From Oxytricha trifallax (Eukaryota; Ciliophora; Spirotrichea; Sporadotrichida; Oxytrichidae), in assembly GCA_000711775.1 (NCBI GenBank), contig ARYC01002471.1, forward strand, positions 19,726-83,725: DNA of 64,000 bases, read 5' to 3'. Shown piece after piece: positions 22,875 to 33,489 of this stretch (positions are counted from its first letter, which is position 1; each line of letters starts with the position of its first letter). Below the pieces are notes generated by a model. That model worked only from the letters and a program-made list of their open reading frames with translations. It did not search any database and was not told the origin of the DNA. Made by a program: the position numbers and the translations under genes.

Positions 22875-23438
22875 GTTTAAATTCAATTTAAATTTCTATT
22901 ATTAATAAGTAAAAACCTCACTGCCTATACTAACTTTGTATAGGAGCTGGCACTGCAACAACAATGGTTGATTCTTAGGTGTTAGACATCATATTTATAC
23001 TTAGTTTATAACTATAAATTTTCTAATTTTATGCTAAATATTTTTAATGTTGGTACCAACTGAGAATAAATTCAGGTTGGTACTGGTACCAATTAGGTTT
23101 TGAACCATTTTGGAACTTTTCCATTAAAACCTCATTAGTTAAAAACTAGGTACTAATTAAGTATTGGTACTATTAAATTGTACCAACTAAATTTAAACGA
23201 ATTTAGTACCGGTACTAATCAAATTTAAACAAATTTAGTACTAATTCAATGAAACTAAATTGATAAAAATGGAGCTCCATCTCTGAAGTTTGTTACAGCT
23301 TCTGCCAGCTTTCTCCACGTATCCTTACCAGGTTGACCTCCTATAAGATGCCCATATTTAATACTAAGATTTTTAACACTAAGATCCAGAACTCTATATA
23401 TTAAAATTTGAAATTCAATAACAAGAGAAGGAACAAGG
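22875..23438. promoter_or_regulatory. Divergent TBE promoter region with repeated GTAC motifs
   Basis: The 564-bp spacer between the kinase and 22-kDa genes must hold both promoters. From 23048 to 23252 it contains many copies of a GGTAC/GTACC-centred motif (TTGGTAC, GTACCAA, GGTACCAA, GTACCGGTAC) in both orientations, amid AT-rich sequence with TTTAAACRAATTTAG repeated. This clustering suggests binding sites for an element-encoded protein. The function is inferred. Confidence 0.5.
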
Positions 23439-24228
23439 ATGGAATCTATAAATACTGCAATGAAGAGGGTTGAAGCTTAAGAAATGATCTCAAGATTTAG
23501 AAGCAAGGAAGATCTCTATCGATACCTCACTTAGCATGGTAAGCATGTGAAATATACTCAATCATATACTATAGTGGGTTTATTCCTTCCAACGATGGAA
23601 GGTACCAAAATTTCATTCTTAAAAGCTATACTCTGCGATGAGAAGAAAGCTTCAAAAACAGTGAAATAAAGTTGATAGATATACCAAACTACCCAGACAT
23701 TTCAGTCACTAATCTCTACGAGGATGCGATGAAAGATGAAGAGGTGGTAGTTTATCCTCCTACCAAGAAACAACTCTCTAACAAGCTTCCAGAAAGGAGC
23801 TTCTTCTTTGGAGTTCTTGGCACTTTAAGAGAGAGTTATCTCAGAGAGATCATAGAAGAAGCTCACAAAAAATGCTACTCTATTTCTCCTGAAGACTAAA
23901 AGAAGCAATGCATACTAATAAGCGAGACCTGGCTCGCTGAGCTTAAGAAGCACCCATTCCTCTCTAGTAAGCTTTGATTCATAACTTTGTAGGGAAACCT
24001 CGAACTGGTATATTCCTAATGAAAGAGCATGCGAAGGTTCACAGAGAGAGAAAGTCATAGACTATTTATAAAGTGAGCAAGAGACTTTATAAAGATGTCT
24101 AAAAGCCAGAAGAAATGAACATAGATGCAGGAGCTGGCACAAAGAGAAGAAATATGGGTCCAAGTAAGCCATAAGAAGAGGAGAAGAAAGAGAAGCCAAA
24201 CCCCTTTATGGGCCAATTTAATATGTGA
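23439..24228 (+). pseudogene. TBE 22-kDa-type protein, one frameshift and one intron
   Basis: Starts at ATG 23439. The frame runs to about 23665 and continues in another frame from about 23672 (IDIPNYPDISVTNLYEDA). A conserved block FFFGVLGTLRESYLREI follows, and then AELKKHPFLS. A 26-nt intron (23967-23992) then leads to a basic/acidic tail ending at TGA 24226-24228. Alignment with the homologues at 15.06-15.76 kb and 42.72-43.57 kb shows that the break near 23668 is a true single-base change, since both sides are conserved. Spliced length is about 254 residues. The gene is called 22 kDa after the TBE1 literature and its function is unknown. It is convergent with the transposase, only 6 bp apart. 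Confidence 0.8.
23967..23992 (+). other. 26-nt intron in the TBE 22-kDa-type gene
   Basis: Begins GTAAGC and ends TTTGTAG. Removal joins HPFLS to RKPRTG... in one frame to the final TGA. The same position is interrupted in both homologous genes in this window. Confidence 0.75.
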
Positions 24229-24234
24229 ATATAT

Positions 24235-25299
24235 TCATTCGTTTAAATCTAAAACTTATTTATAAACATTCATTCTTCCTTCTCTCGCACAAACTGTTGT
24301 CTTATCTACGCTTACTCTCTTACAGCTGCTTTGAATCAAGTCTACTGTATCGATAGGCAAGTCATGCATAAGATGATACAGCAGCAGCTTCTTGTAGTGA
24401 GTCTTGATTTAACTCCAGTAGAATTCTATTCCATTAAATTAAGGACTATAAGGAACGTTATAAACAGGAGTTATATTTAGGTCTTCATAAGCTTTCTTAG
24501 ACTCCTTAGTCTTATGAACTGAAAGGTTATCAACAAACAGGATGATCTCTTGGTTGCTATACTTCTCTCTGAGCTTATGTAGGAACTCTATATACTACTC
24601 TCGCTTAATAGAGCGAGGGTGAATCACATAACTCTCTAAGCCTGAATCTTCACTTATACTAGCTAAAATTGCATGGGTAACTACCTTCACTTTTTAGTCA
24701 TAAACTTCTATATTATCATACTTCTTATACCTAGACTTATTAATAAAAGTGTTGAAAGTAAACACAGCTTCATCTGCATGTATGAACTTGATGTTATTAT
24801 CAATAGCTCTCTGCATTTAATCATATATATAGTTTAAATTATTACTATAAAATGGCACTGTAAAATCAATCACTCTCTTCACTCTGTTGACAGTCTTGAA
24901 AGTAATACCATTTCTTCTATAAATGTTGGCTATAGTCTAAGGAGAGATGCGCATATCAGGAAACTTGCGATGAAACATTACAGCTCGCTAGTCTAGAGGA
25001 AAGTGTGCCCAATACTTTAAAGTCTTAGAGTCACAGAGGTAGTCAATATGATGCTGTGAGAACTTTTATTTTCTAGCAGGATGCTTTCAAGTACCAGAAT
25101 TAAAATGCTAAACAGCTAACATGCAGTGATACCTAACAGTAGAGGCACTCTTGTGTAAGAGCTTTGCAATAGCTGCATAATTCAATACTGGTTTGACTTA
25201 ATCTATATTAATACTCGTACCATACCTAAGCTGAAGCAGTAAATCTAAATATTTCTCATCATAAATCGACCCTAAATTTCGCTAATTTCTATTTCTCAT
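24235..25299 (-). CDS. TBE 42-kDa DD34E transposase
   Basis: 354 codons from ATG 25299 to TGA 24235-24237, uninterrupted. The N-terminal third resembles a helix-turn-helix DNA-binding region. The catalytic residues are Asp176 (IHADEAVF), Asp257 (LFVDNLSVH) and Glu292 (FNGIEFYW), giving DD34E as in the Tc1/mariner/IS630 superfamily. The end of the frame lies just inside the convergent 22-kDa gene's stop. In Oxytricha, TBE transposases are expressed during development and are implicated in genome rearrangement. An intact frame fits purifying selection on that role. Confidence 0.95.
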
Positions 25300-25316
25300 T
25301 TTGTAAATAGGCCTAA

Positions 25317-25401
25317 TTTCTCTACTAACCCCAATAAGACCCCAACTATACCCTACAAATCAAAGCACTTATAAACCTCACTAAGGGGTTTTGGGGTTTT
25401 G
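25317..25401. repeat. Right TBE terminal inverted repeat with G4T4 telomere repeats
   Basis: Inverted copy of the left end, finishing in GGGGTTTTGGGGTTTTG directly before the AAT target duplication. Confidence 0.97.
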
Positions 25402-25404
25402 AAT

Positions 25405-25946
25405 CTATCTTAATCTTGAAGGATGTGTTGTGTAAGAATGTTTTTGGATCGTTTTGACTCATTCATAAACTGGAACAGTTAATTAGCTGAGTAATTATTT
25501 AATTCTTGATTATTATAGTCTTTTTTAACTTAGCAACCTCAGCTTTTCTGGTAAATTTTTAGATTCAGTTCAGCCTCGCCTATTTCCATGAATTATTTTA
25601 TTGAATACTGAACAGTTTTACTAGAGTCATCTTTAAAGCCATCCTCAAGCTCTAAACCCGTGTTTGATTCACCTTAATTAACTTGTATCGCTTCTTATTG
25701 GATTATCTTCTTGCATTTCTTTTTAATTCTTGACTTGTTTCTAGGTGAAATACTTTCCATCTCATCACATCTCTATTAGGTGTTACTATTATCCCTGTTA
25801 ACTTGCAATTTGAAACCTTAGTAAATACTTAACTTTCTTAGGGTAGCCTCGTGTGAATTTTTAACGTGTGACAATATTTTTCTGCTGCAATAATCTCTTA
25901 CAATACCCTTTCCCTAAAGACAGTAAAGACATTTGTAAACCTCCAT
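25405..25946 (-). pseudogene. Zinc-finger N-terminal half of the split MT-A70 gene
   Basis: Starts at ATG 25946. Residues about 4-30 form a C2H2-type finger (YKCLYC...HVKNSH). A polar, Lys/Glu/Asn-rich linker follows. A TGA near 25545 and a frame change to AEVAKLKKTIII break the frame before the TBE insertion at 25402. Reading across the AAT site after removing the TBE leads into the linker of the MT-A70 domain at 20515-21283, though one frame off. Together these define a zinc-finger/MT-A70 protein now disrupted by substitutions and by the TBE. The TBE may lie in DNA normally excised. Confidence 0.6.
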
Positions 25947-26665
25947 GTTTCACTTTGTATATTTTATGGTAGTATTTGGTCCTACTTAGAGCGATTGTTC
26001 ATATATTCTTATTCTACTTGATGTTCTTGAATAAATTTTTGTTTATTTATTTTTTAAGTTAAGAACTTGTAAATTTTGAACAGCTTTTATATAAAAGTCA
26101 ATTTTAGAAACTATCTGTCAAAATATTTTAAATTTCATAAATTTTATTATTTTATTGATCAATTAATTGTCAAACTTTTTCAAACTATTTCTATTTATAA
26201 ATTGTATTAATTGTCAAATATTATTTATTATTGCCAAAAAAATAAAATTAAAATAAGCCTTTATATGACGAGCATATAAAATGAAATTTTTGAAAAACTT
26301 TGCTTTAAATGATAAAAGAGTAATAAAATTTAGATTATTTATAAGTTGAATTATAGAAAAGTTTAAGTTGTTTACTATAACTAAAAGATTTGGTTTTTAA
26401 AATTTTTATATAAAATTATTTAATAAAGTAATCATGAATCCGCAGAGGGTCTGCGGATTATAGTAATTTTCGAATAAATTAAAAAATTAAATAAAGTCTT
26501 AATAATTAATTAATATTGTTTAAATTAAAATTTTATATAAATTCCGCAGAGGTCTGCGAAATAAATTAAATATAAATAATTTTATTAAAATAATAAATTA
26601 AAAATTGTATAATAAAAAGTTTTATCAAGTTATTCACGTAATTTATATTGTTATCAATTATTTAA
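25947..26665. other. AT-rich DNA with two small GC hairpins
   Basis: Noncoding. It contains two related hairpins, AATCCGCAGAGGGTCTGCGGATT at about 26437-26459 and TTCCGCAGAGGTCTGCGAA at about 26541-26559, the only GC-rich patches in this spacer. Confidence 0.6.
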
Positions 26666-27085
26666 TATTGTAGGAATACATTCGAAATTGGGAAATTAAA
26701 ATTAATTAAATTAAATTTAAAATCAAAATAGTGGCAGTTAAAGTTGTCTAATTTAAACGATTTTGGGCTCATTCGATAGAGAATTAAAAATTAGCTGGAT
26801 TTTATTATTGGCGGTACTATTTTATCGCATCCTTGGAGCGAGATAACTTGAGTTTAATGTGAGAGTACAATTTAATGAATTTAGATGCGTTTAATTAAAC
26901 TCAAGTTATCTCACTCCAGGGATGAGATAAAATAGTACCGCAAATAATAAAGTCCAGCTAATTTTTAATTCTCTATCGAATGAGCCCAAGATCGTTTAAA
27001 TTAGACAACTTTAACTGCCACTATTTTGATTTAAATTTAATTTAATTAATTTTAATTTCCCAATTTCGAATGTATTCCTACAATA
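26666..27085. mobile_element. Foldback element related to the Rep-helicase element
   Basis: 420 bp. Two arms of about 200 bp form an inverted repeat around a loop of about 30 bp. The ends TATTGTAGGAATACA...TGTATTCCTACAATA and the subterminal ATAGTGGCAGTTAA lie 62-63 bp apart, as in the Rep element at 6377-8526. No coding capacity. Left flank TTAA, right flank AGCA. A second copy of this family is at 60087-60501, sharing also the GGCGGTAC and GAGCGAGATAA blocks. Confidence 0.85.
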
Positions 27086-27849
27086 AGCATTTACTTTGTA
27101 ACTCCACTTTTATAAAATTAATTAAGTTTCATAATCCCAGAATATATCTTAGAATATTTCTCTGTGTTTTTAACTTTGAAATTCCAAAATTGTGCAAACC
27201 CCAAAACAGTTGATTATATTATTGAGGGGAACCAAGTTTTTTGAAATCATTGCTAAAATATGATTTCCTTGCCTTACAAATAAATAGAAACTTAGCTTTG
27301 CAACCATACATCTCGCCTTTACTATATATTCCATTTAAGTTCATAATTTTCATTAAACACATTAGAGTTAAGAGAACTTTAAAAACCTTTTTTATATTTG
27401 TTAACGATTTATTGTTCTTCTATGCATTTATCATTTACTTGATTTTTAAAGAATTGAACAAGGAGAGAATCTTAAACTTTGAAAAATGTCTATAGTCCCT
27501 AACTGTAATTCTTATTGATAATCTACTTTATAAGTTTCTTTCCCCTCATAGCTATTTTCTAATTCTTAAGTTGATTTATTTCCACATTCTCACAAAATTA
27601 AAGTCAAATATATTTTGTCGCATACTGGGGTTTAATATACAGTTATAGATATGATTTACTTTAAATTGCTAACTAAAAAAATACTTTACTTCAACTATAA
27701 TATGATCACTGAGTAAATATATCATATACTGGTAAGAATTATATCTTCTAAGGCTTTTATGATACACTTATGAAAGCACGAGCTTGCTAAGTCTACATTG
27801 AGTTTTAAAATAGGTTAGCATATTTCAATTATAATTAACTCCTTTATGT
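27086..27849. other. AT-rich DNA, no gene seen
   Basis: An 84-residue open frame at 27241-27495 is rich in Phe, Ile and Leu and is most likely a product of base composition. Confidence 0.45.
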
Positions 27850-28560
27850 ATAGCTTTTTACCTTCCACAGTAGAAAGTAGCTTCTTTTGTTGTTTTAATT
27901 GGGCTCTTATTTGTAAAATATTTTTTTTATTTTCTTTTTTATTTAAGCAAACAGCCTTTCTATTGGGGTCAATTAGAAATGATAGGGCCCAAGAAACAGA
28001 ACAGGAATCTGATAGTACTTAAGTTTCTCTTTAAAAAACTTACTTCGATGGTATGAGGCATTGTCTAGCATGAAGATATGTGTAGATAACCTGTTTGAAT
28101 TTTACTAGTATAACTCTGTTGCAAGGGACAGAATATAATATAGGACTGTTTGCTTTGAGTTTTGACTGAATTTACGTTAAAATAAGCTTGATTCCTGCTG
28201 CTAAGAGCCCCAATTATACTGATGTCATTTAACCTGGTGGAATCAGTGGTATGGTTCAACCTTCCTTTCTTGCACCACCATTTAGTTTAGTTTTAACTAA
28301 ATCGTAGCATACGCAAGCTTTCATATATATTATAATGACTTTGATTTCGTGAAGATTCTTCAGGGAATAGTACGCCTCCTACTATCTTTAAAGCTTTGAT
28401 TTTATCATGTTTATCCGCGGGCTGAGGTAGTATCGATTTTTTAGGGAAGGCTTTTCTCGTTTTTAAATATTTTCTAATGGAGGATATAGAAATATCCACA
28501 TTTAGTTAAGTGCTTAACTGATTCTTAAGTTATTTACAGCTGATTTGATCATTGGAATTA
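27850..28560 (-). pseudogene. Decayed Tc1/mariner-type transposase
   Basis: On the minus strand one sees a helix-turn-helix-like segment and, near 28330, NIYESLRMLRF, where the first catalytic Asp seems replaced by Tyr. TKWWCKKGR follows, and after a frameshift near 28075 HIFMLDNASYHRSKFF and LTPIERLF with the second Asp and the Glu. The WxxKG and DNASYH context is that of general Tc1/mariner transposases and differs from the three TBE-type enzymes here. No inverted ends were found. The element is dead. Confidence 0.75.
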
Positions 28561-29083
28561 TCTAAGCTTTAATTATGACCTTATGGTTAAACTTTTTAAA
28601 TTGTCAAGTTTTAGTAGATAGTAGCCGTTTCGAATCAACACTATCAATGGTCAAAAACTTTTTAACTTTTAAATAACTCAATCGATAACGGCTAATTTTT
28701 TTAGTAATGCGAGTCCCACAAGCGTATGCAAGATATTGAATTTGCTATTATTTTGTTTTTTAATTACTCTTTAATTTTTTAACGCTATTCTCCTCTTTAT
28801 AATACTTAGATTCTTCATGTGAATTGAGGTGAGTTTAGCTTAACGCGAGTATTTCATTTTATAAAAAATCCCTCAAGAAAGTTTGTTTTGAATCATAATG
28901 TGAGTCGAACCAACAAGGTGGGAAAGATACTATTGGTCTTGTGTTGATTCTAACTTTTTTCACTTCTTAAAAAGTATCAATGCTCTAAGCAAACTTTCCA
29001 AAATTTCTGTTTGAGAGAGACCTTAATATAAATGAGGTTATTTAAACATTTTACTCATTTTGTCTTGGGTCTTATAGTAAATC
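28561..29083. other. Sequence of unclear origin, no gene seen
   Basis: Moderately AT-rich. May contain the eroded upstream part of the transposon at 27.85-28.56 kb. Confidence 0.35.
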
Positions 29084-29285
29084 TCAGGATAGTGTTGCAA
29101 TCCCTTGTTCTTTGACTTTACTCTCTAGATGATTTAGTGTTTGTTCATCAAGCTAAAACACCTTATTTGGTTGAGGTGTTTTGCAATCTATACGTAGTAA
29201 TGTTGATGTTGAGTATTATAGCAAGTCTTTGCAATGAATTGATCGCTCGTCATCACTGCTGTTATCTGAAGTAAGAATCACGTCT
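29084..29285 (-). other. Coding-like island on the minus strand
   Basis: About 66 codons open to a TGA at 29084-29086, acidic and polar (...SDNSSDDERSIHCK...), ending with a helical, coiled-coil-like stretch. It could be an exon or macronuclear-destined segment. No family recognised. Confidence 0.35.
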
Positions 29286-29771
29286 TAATGCAGGGCCCGA
29301 GCATTAGGTTTGTAAAAATATTCTGTTATTTTGCTTTATAAATCATTTAACTTTTTTAATTTTCACTTTGATCTTTTAACTTAGAGTGTATTAAGAATTT
29401 TCTATGGAGAAATGCGATTTGTCTAAAGGATTCTTCTATTTAGTAAAGAGGCCCTGTTTATATTTTATATATATATAATTATTTAATTATAACTATATAT
29501 TAATTAATCAAAGGTTTATCTGTTTGAATACGAAAAATAATTAAATGAACCACAATATGAACTAAGCCCAAGTTAACGTTCATTAGATCCGCTAAAAGGT
29601 TGGTAGTAAGAAAGAATTGTAAGATTTTCTTTCTCAAGATTGCAATGCCTATATACCTAAAATTACTTGCACCAACATTTATTTTTTAAAGGCTATTATT
29701 ATCGGTGAAAGAAATGTAAGTTATTTTCTTTAACTTGCTTTAGTACCTGAAATGAAGTAATCATAATTGCG
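29286..29771. other. AT-rich spacer upstream of the 29.8-kb gene
   Basis: No coding feature. Probable promoter region for the plus-strand gene starting at 29772. Confidence 0.4.
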
Positions 29772-30374
29772 ATGCCTTCGATTGAGGGATTAACAGCCAT
29801 TGACTTTATAAAATTTGCGGAGAACCGGTAAGATATGCTAAAGTTTCTGCCAGATCAATTTGATTGCATCCACCTGGACAAAAGGTGGATCTACGACGTG
29901 TTGGTGTCGCTTGACAGAGAGGATATAAGCGAGATGATTCATAGTGCTAAAGGGCAGAGATTTGATAGGATAAATAAAAGCCAAAATCTCATGGTCACAA
30001 TGCTCCCAGAGTTCGCATAAGCATTGCAGAACTAATTGCAATTTAGCTGTAAGCATTAACACTTAACTTAACTTATATAGTAAAGAGGACGCTGCGTATA
30101 CTTAAAGAAGGCAATTTTTCAAAGAAAAAGAAGGTAAAGAGAGAATGAGGAGGTTAAAGGAGAGGAAGTTTAATTAAACTAGAGCAAGTAAAAATACCTT
30201 GAGCAAAATAGAAGGGTGCGCCAGGAGATGGATATGCTCAGGGAACGATTGGAGGAATTTAATGACTACAAGCAAGTGGCAAAGAACTTGCACTAAGCAG
30301 GCATCATTAATGAGGAAGGCAATCCATAGGTACTATCCCTTAACTTTAATGACAATAATTATAATATGCAGTGA
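29772..30374 (+). CDS. Unknown 200-residue coiled-coil protein
   Basis: An intact frame from ATG 29772 to TGA 30372-30374, with at least ten TAA/TAG glutamine codons, which strongly supports the ciliate code. The N-terminal half is globular in composition (MPSIEGLTAIDFIKFAENR..., FDCIHLDKRWIYDVLVSLDR). The C-terminal half is charged, with a probable coiled coil (NRRVRQEMDMLRERLEEFND) and a polar Asn-rich end. I do not recognise a family. It is convergent with the gene at 30488-31060, 113 bp away. It may belong to a mobile element, a germline-limited gene or a macronuclear gene contained in one segment. Confidence 0.65.
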
Positions 30375-30487
30375 TATGTTAAGAAGGAGTTAGTGAATTA
30401 ATTAATTTAATTTAATTCAAACTTAATAATTTTTTATGAATATTTTACGATATTTACTGAAAAAAGAATCGACTTTGCTTCCTCTTC

Positions 30488-31060
30488 TCAATCTTTCGTG
30501 AATCTCTCATACTTGTGCCTTACTCTTGCTTCTCTTTTTGTAAGGATGTTCCCTCTAATTTCATTGATTTTTGTCGTTGAAGGTTATCTTGTACTGGGAA
30601 TATCAAACTAAAACTCTTTAGGTTTAGTAGGTTAATCTAGCATATTTAAATGCTTTTTGTTCACTTTCATTAACTAATGCTTACTCTTTTAGAGTTTTTC
30701 TGTATTCTCTTAGTTCTAATTGTTTCTTTCGTCGACTGTCCTTACGGTGTTTTAGTTTGAACTAATCTGGGAACTTCTTTCACTTGCCCTATTTCTTCAC
30801 AAATGCTGTTTGGCTTGCTCACTTTATTGTCAGATAGTGACTCAATTGATTTAGTCTCCTCTTTGTTGTTTAGTTAGTCCTTGCTTTTCTTTTTGTCTTG
30901 ATTATTCGGGGAATCCTAAAATGAAGGCTTTTAAGGAAGGCTTTGCTGTTTGCTAATCGAAACTTGGTTTATTTCGGCAATTTTATTTTTATCTACAAAC
31001 GCACTAATTTCTCTGTCGTAAGAAGCCTCCTGTTCATTTAGAAAAAGTTGTAGAATCGAA
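30488..31060 (-). pseudogene. Unknown Lys/Ser/Asn-rich protein, one frame change
   Basis: A minus-strand frame open from about 31060 to a TGA at 30667-30669 continues in a second frame from about 30700 to TGA 30488-30490. The protein is polar and basic (KKKSKDQLNNKEETK, VSKPNSICEEIGQVKE) with a likely helical C-terminus (RGNILTKREARVRHKYERF). The change of frame near 30.68 kb is either a mutation or a small intron or eliminated sequence. A splice-acceptor-like AACAG precedes the open region near 31041. Not recognised. Convergent with the intact gene at 29772-30374. Confidence 0.45.
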
Positions 31061-32254
31061 AAAATATTAGAAATACAAATATTCTAATTTATCAAACTGC
31101 AATATATAACTTTTACAATTCATAAGTATAGTTATTATTTAACCATTCATGATTTTTTTAAGCAGTAAAATAGGTATACTATATTTAAAATTATAATTTT
31201 AGCCTCGTTTTAATACAAATATAATCTCTTTCCTTAACTTAATTGCCAAAATGCTTATTATCCATTCTTGTTATTACGAATATTAATATTCTAAATACAG
31301 TTTAAAACTTAATTATTTTTAATCATATCATATTTTGGCGAACTACCATTAAAAGTTAAACGAGATAGCTCGCCATAAATTAATATATTATTTATATATT
31401 TTTCATTAATCTATATTAAAACGATAGCTTAATCATTTTCCTATACCCTTTGAAGTTAGAGATTTATTCTTCAACATAATATTTTAAAGTTAAAGTTAAT
31501 GAGTAAAAAAAGAATAGAAAAATAACATATTGTATTAACTAGGCATTATTAATAGTATTTAATATTTCTAAAATATACTTCATCAATTTTATGAATTCAA
31601 AATTTTACATTAAGTAAATTTTAATAAAACCAATTAGAATTGTTACCTTTAAAAATACTTTACTTTTATTGATTAAAATAATTATCTGAATATATATATA
31701 TAAGTAGATTGTTTTAAAACAGAAGTTTATTTATTCTTCAAAAAAAATCGGTTAAAATTCTAAAAGTGAGTGATTTAACAAATATAGTGATTGTATAAAA
31801 ATAACAATGTACATAAATTTTAAGTTAAAGTATAATTAAGTAAGATTAATAATGAGTAAATAAATAAAATATTTAATAATATGTTAATTACAACAAAACA
31901 AAAAAAATGGTATGATATAAAAATAGATAATTATTAAGCTTTGCTTTAAAATATGAATAATAATTTAAGAATCCTTACTCATTAAAGTATTTATTTTTAT
32001 TTAAATTTATCTTATTAAAACTAAAACTAATTAAGAATTCAAACAACTCTATCTAGATTAATACAAAGTCTATATAAATTTATAATAAGTTGATTTAGAA
32101 GGTTTTTGATTTATGATTACATTATAAGAATAATTTATTATCCACAAAAAAACATATTAGGGATTATTTAGAACAATATTCTTCACTTTTTTGAATTAGA
32201 TAAAATCTAAAAAGAATTATTACTAATTTTAAATAGAGAATGTTATCTAAATTG

Positions 32255-32466
32255 TGTGAGTGAAAAAGACGACGAAGATGAAGACGATGAAGACGATGAA
32301 GAAGACAAAAATGGAAAAAATATCAAAATTTGAGGCTCATCTTGGCACCGTCGATGAAACGCTTGGCTTAACACGCTTAAGGTGCACCACTGGTCACAAA
32401 ATAAAAGTAAGTGTAAAGTGGACTGTCCTCTTGCATGTCTTGATGCTTGAAGAAAAGAAAGGGTAA
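32255..32466 (+). other. Coding-like island with acidic repeats
   Basis: One plus-strand frame starts with an Asp/Glu run (EKDDEDEDDEDDEEDK) coded by GAYGAW repeats. The GC-richer remainder is open in several frames. It may be an exon or macronuclear-destined segment. Frame and identity are undecided. Confidence 0.3.
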
Positions 32467-32775
32467 TATATATCTATTTAATAATACCATATTTCATATT
32501 AAAAATTAATACCCTATATTTAATACACACAATTAAGATAACATTACATTACCTTGAGTGAGAATGTTTTTATAATTAAGATCTCCAATAATCTTGATTA
32601 TTTTTTAATTTCTTTTAAATACGACTAAAATACGACTATTTTTAAAAAGAAAATATTTAATTAGATTAACTTAGATTATAGAGCATAAGCTCACAATTAA
32701 CTAATTTTTTAAGAAATATATAAGTATAAAAATAGCATGATATATGAGATATTATTTTAGATTTAATAAGTAAAG

Positions 32776-32957
32776 AGTACAATTGTAGTTTATATTATAC
32801 ATTTTAATATTTATATATTTAATCGACGCATCCTCAACTTTTTGAAAGTTGGTAACGCGTTACAAACTTTCAAAAAGTTGGTGATGCGGTTGAAAATTAT
32901 TTTAATTATCTAAAAATGCATCATTTTAGATTTTAACTGATATGGAAAAGAATGATT
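32776..32957. repeat. Second copy of the ~180-bp palindromic repeat
   Basis: Matches 17741-17920, including the upstream TATTATACATTTTAATATTTATATATTTAA block, the near-palindrome centred on AACGCGTT and the downstream TTTTAACTGATAT. This copy has one mismatch in the palindrome. Confidence 0.7.
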
Positions 32958-33188
32958 TATATTTTTTATGAGTTCATTTTTTTATTCTCAGGAACTAAAA
33001 ATTTGAAATTTTCTCTGATTTAAATTTTCAATATGCATAGTATGAATAATAAATCTTGAATTTTATAAATAAATCCTTAAAACTAAAAAAAACAAATGAA
33101 ATATATACGAACATTAGAATAATAATATAAAAACCAAATACTCTAAATGGCGAGCTATCTCGTTTCGTTTTTTCATGATACCTCGCCA

Positions 33189-33489
33189 AATTTCAATATA
33201 ATAAAAATAATAACTTCAACCATATCAAATAAGCATTTAATATAATATTCACTAATATATGCTATGAATATAATAAAAAAGATAAATTAGAATAATACAA
33301 GTTCAGGAAATGAAAATTAATCCTTAATTTCAGCTATAATCATTCTAGAAAAATTATGATGATTATTCAATGCACCTTGTTAAACTTATTGATTATAAAA
33401 TTTAGAAATGATAATTAAATATCTAGGTTTTAAGAATCTTTAGTATTTATATTTCTAATATTTTGTCTATTCTACAATTTTTTCATATT
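33189..33489. other. AT-rich DNA, no gene seen
   Basis: Nothing supported. Confidence 0.5.

Larger units (their letters stand above)
21284..25404. mobile_element. TBE transposon (telomere-bearing element), near intact
   Basis: The element proper is 21287-25401 (4115 bp) and is flanked by the direct repeat AAT (21284-21286 and 25402-25404). Its 85-bp inverted ends differ at one base and begin CAAAACCCCAAAACCCC, a block of C4A4 telomere repeat. It carries the three genes known from Oxytricha TBE1: zinc-finger/kinase (minus), 22-kDa (plus) and 42-kDa transposase (minus). The kinase and transposase frames are intact. The 22-kDa gene has one frameshift. TBEs are confined to the germline and removed during macronuclear development. 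This copy sits inside a zinc-finger/MT-A70 gene. Confidence 0.97.
31336..33188. mobile_element. Possible element with self-complementary TGGCGA ends
   Basis: Two 40-bp sequences, 31336-31375 and 33148-33188, each begin TGGCGA and end TCGCCA and so can form a hairpin. They are also inverted copies of each other (shared AAACGAGATAGCTCGCCA). The 1.8 kb between is AT-rich. It contains a copy of the 180-bp palindromic repeat (32776-32957) and an acidic coding-like stretch (32255-32466). No transposase gene is present, so this would be non-autonomous, or the two hairpins may be independent. Confidence 0.5.

Noticed and set aside
23602..23678. 77-nt intron to explain the frame break in the TBE 22-kDa gene
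   Set aside because: It would remove sequence that aligns with the two homologous genes; a single-base change near 23668 is simpler.
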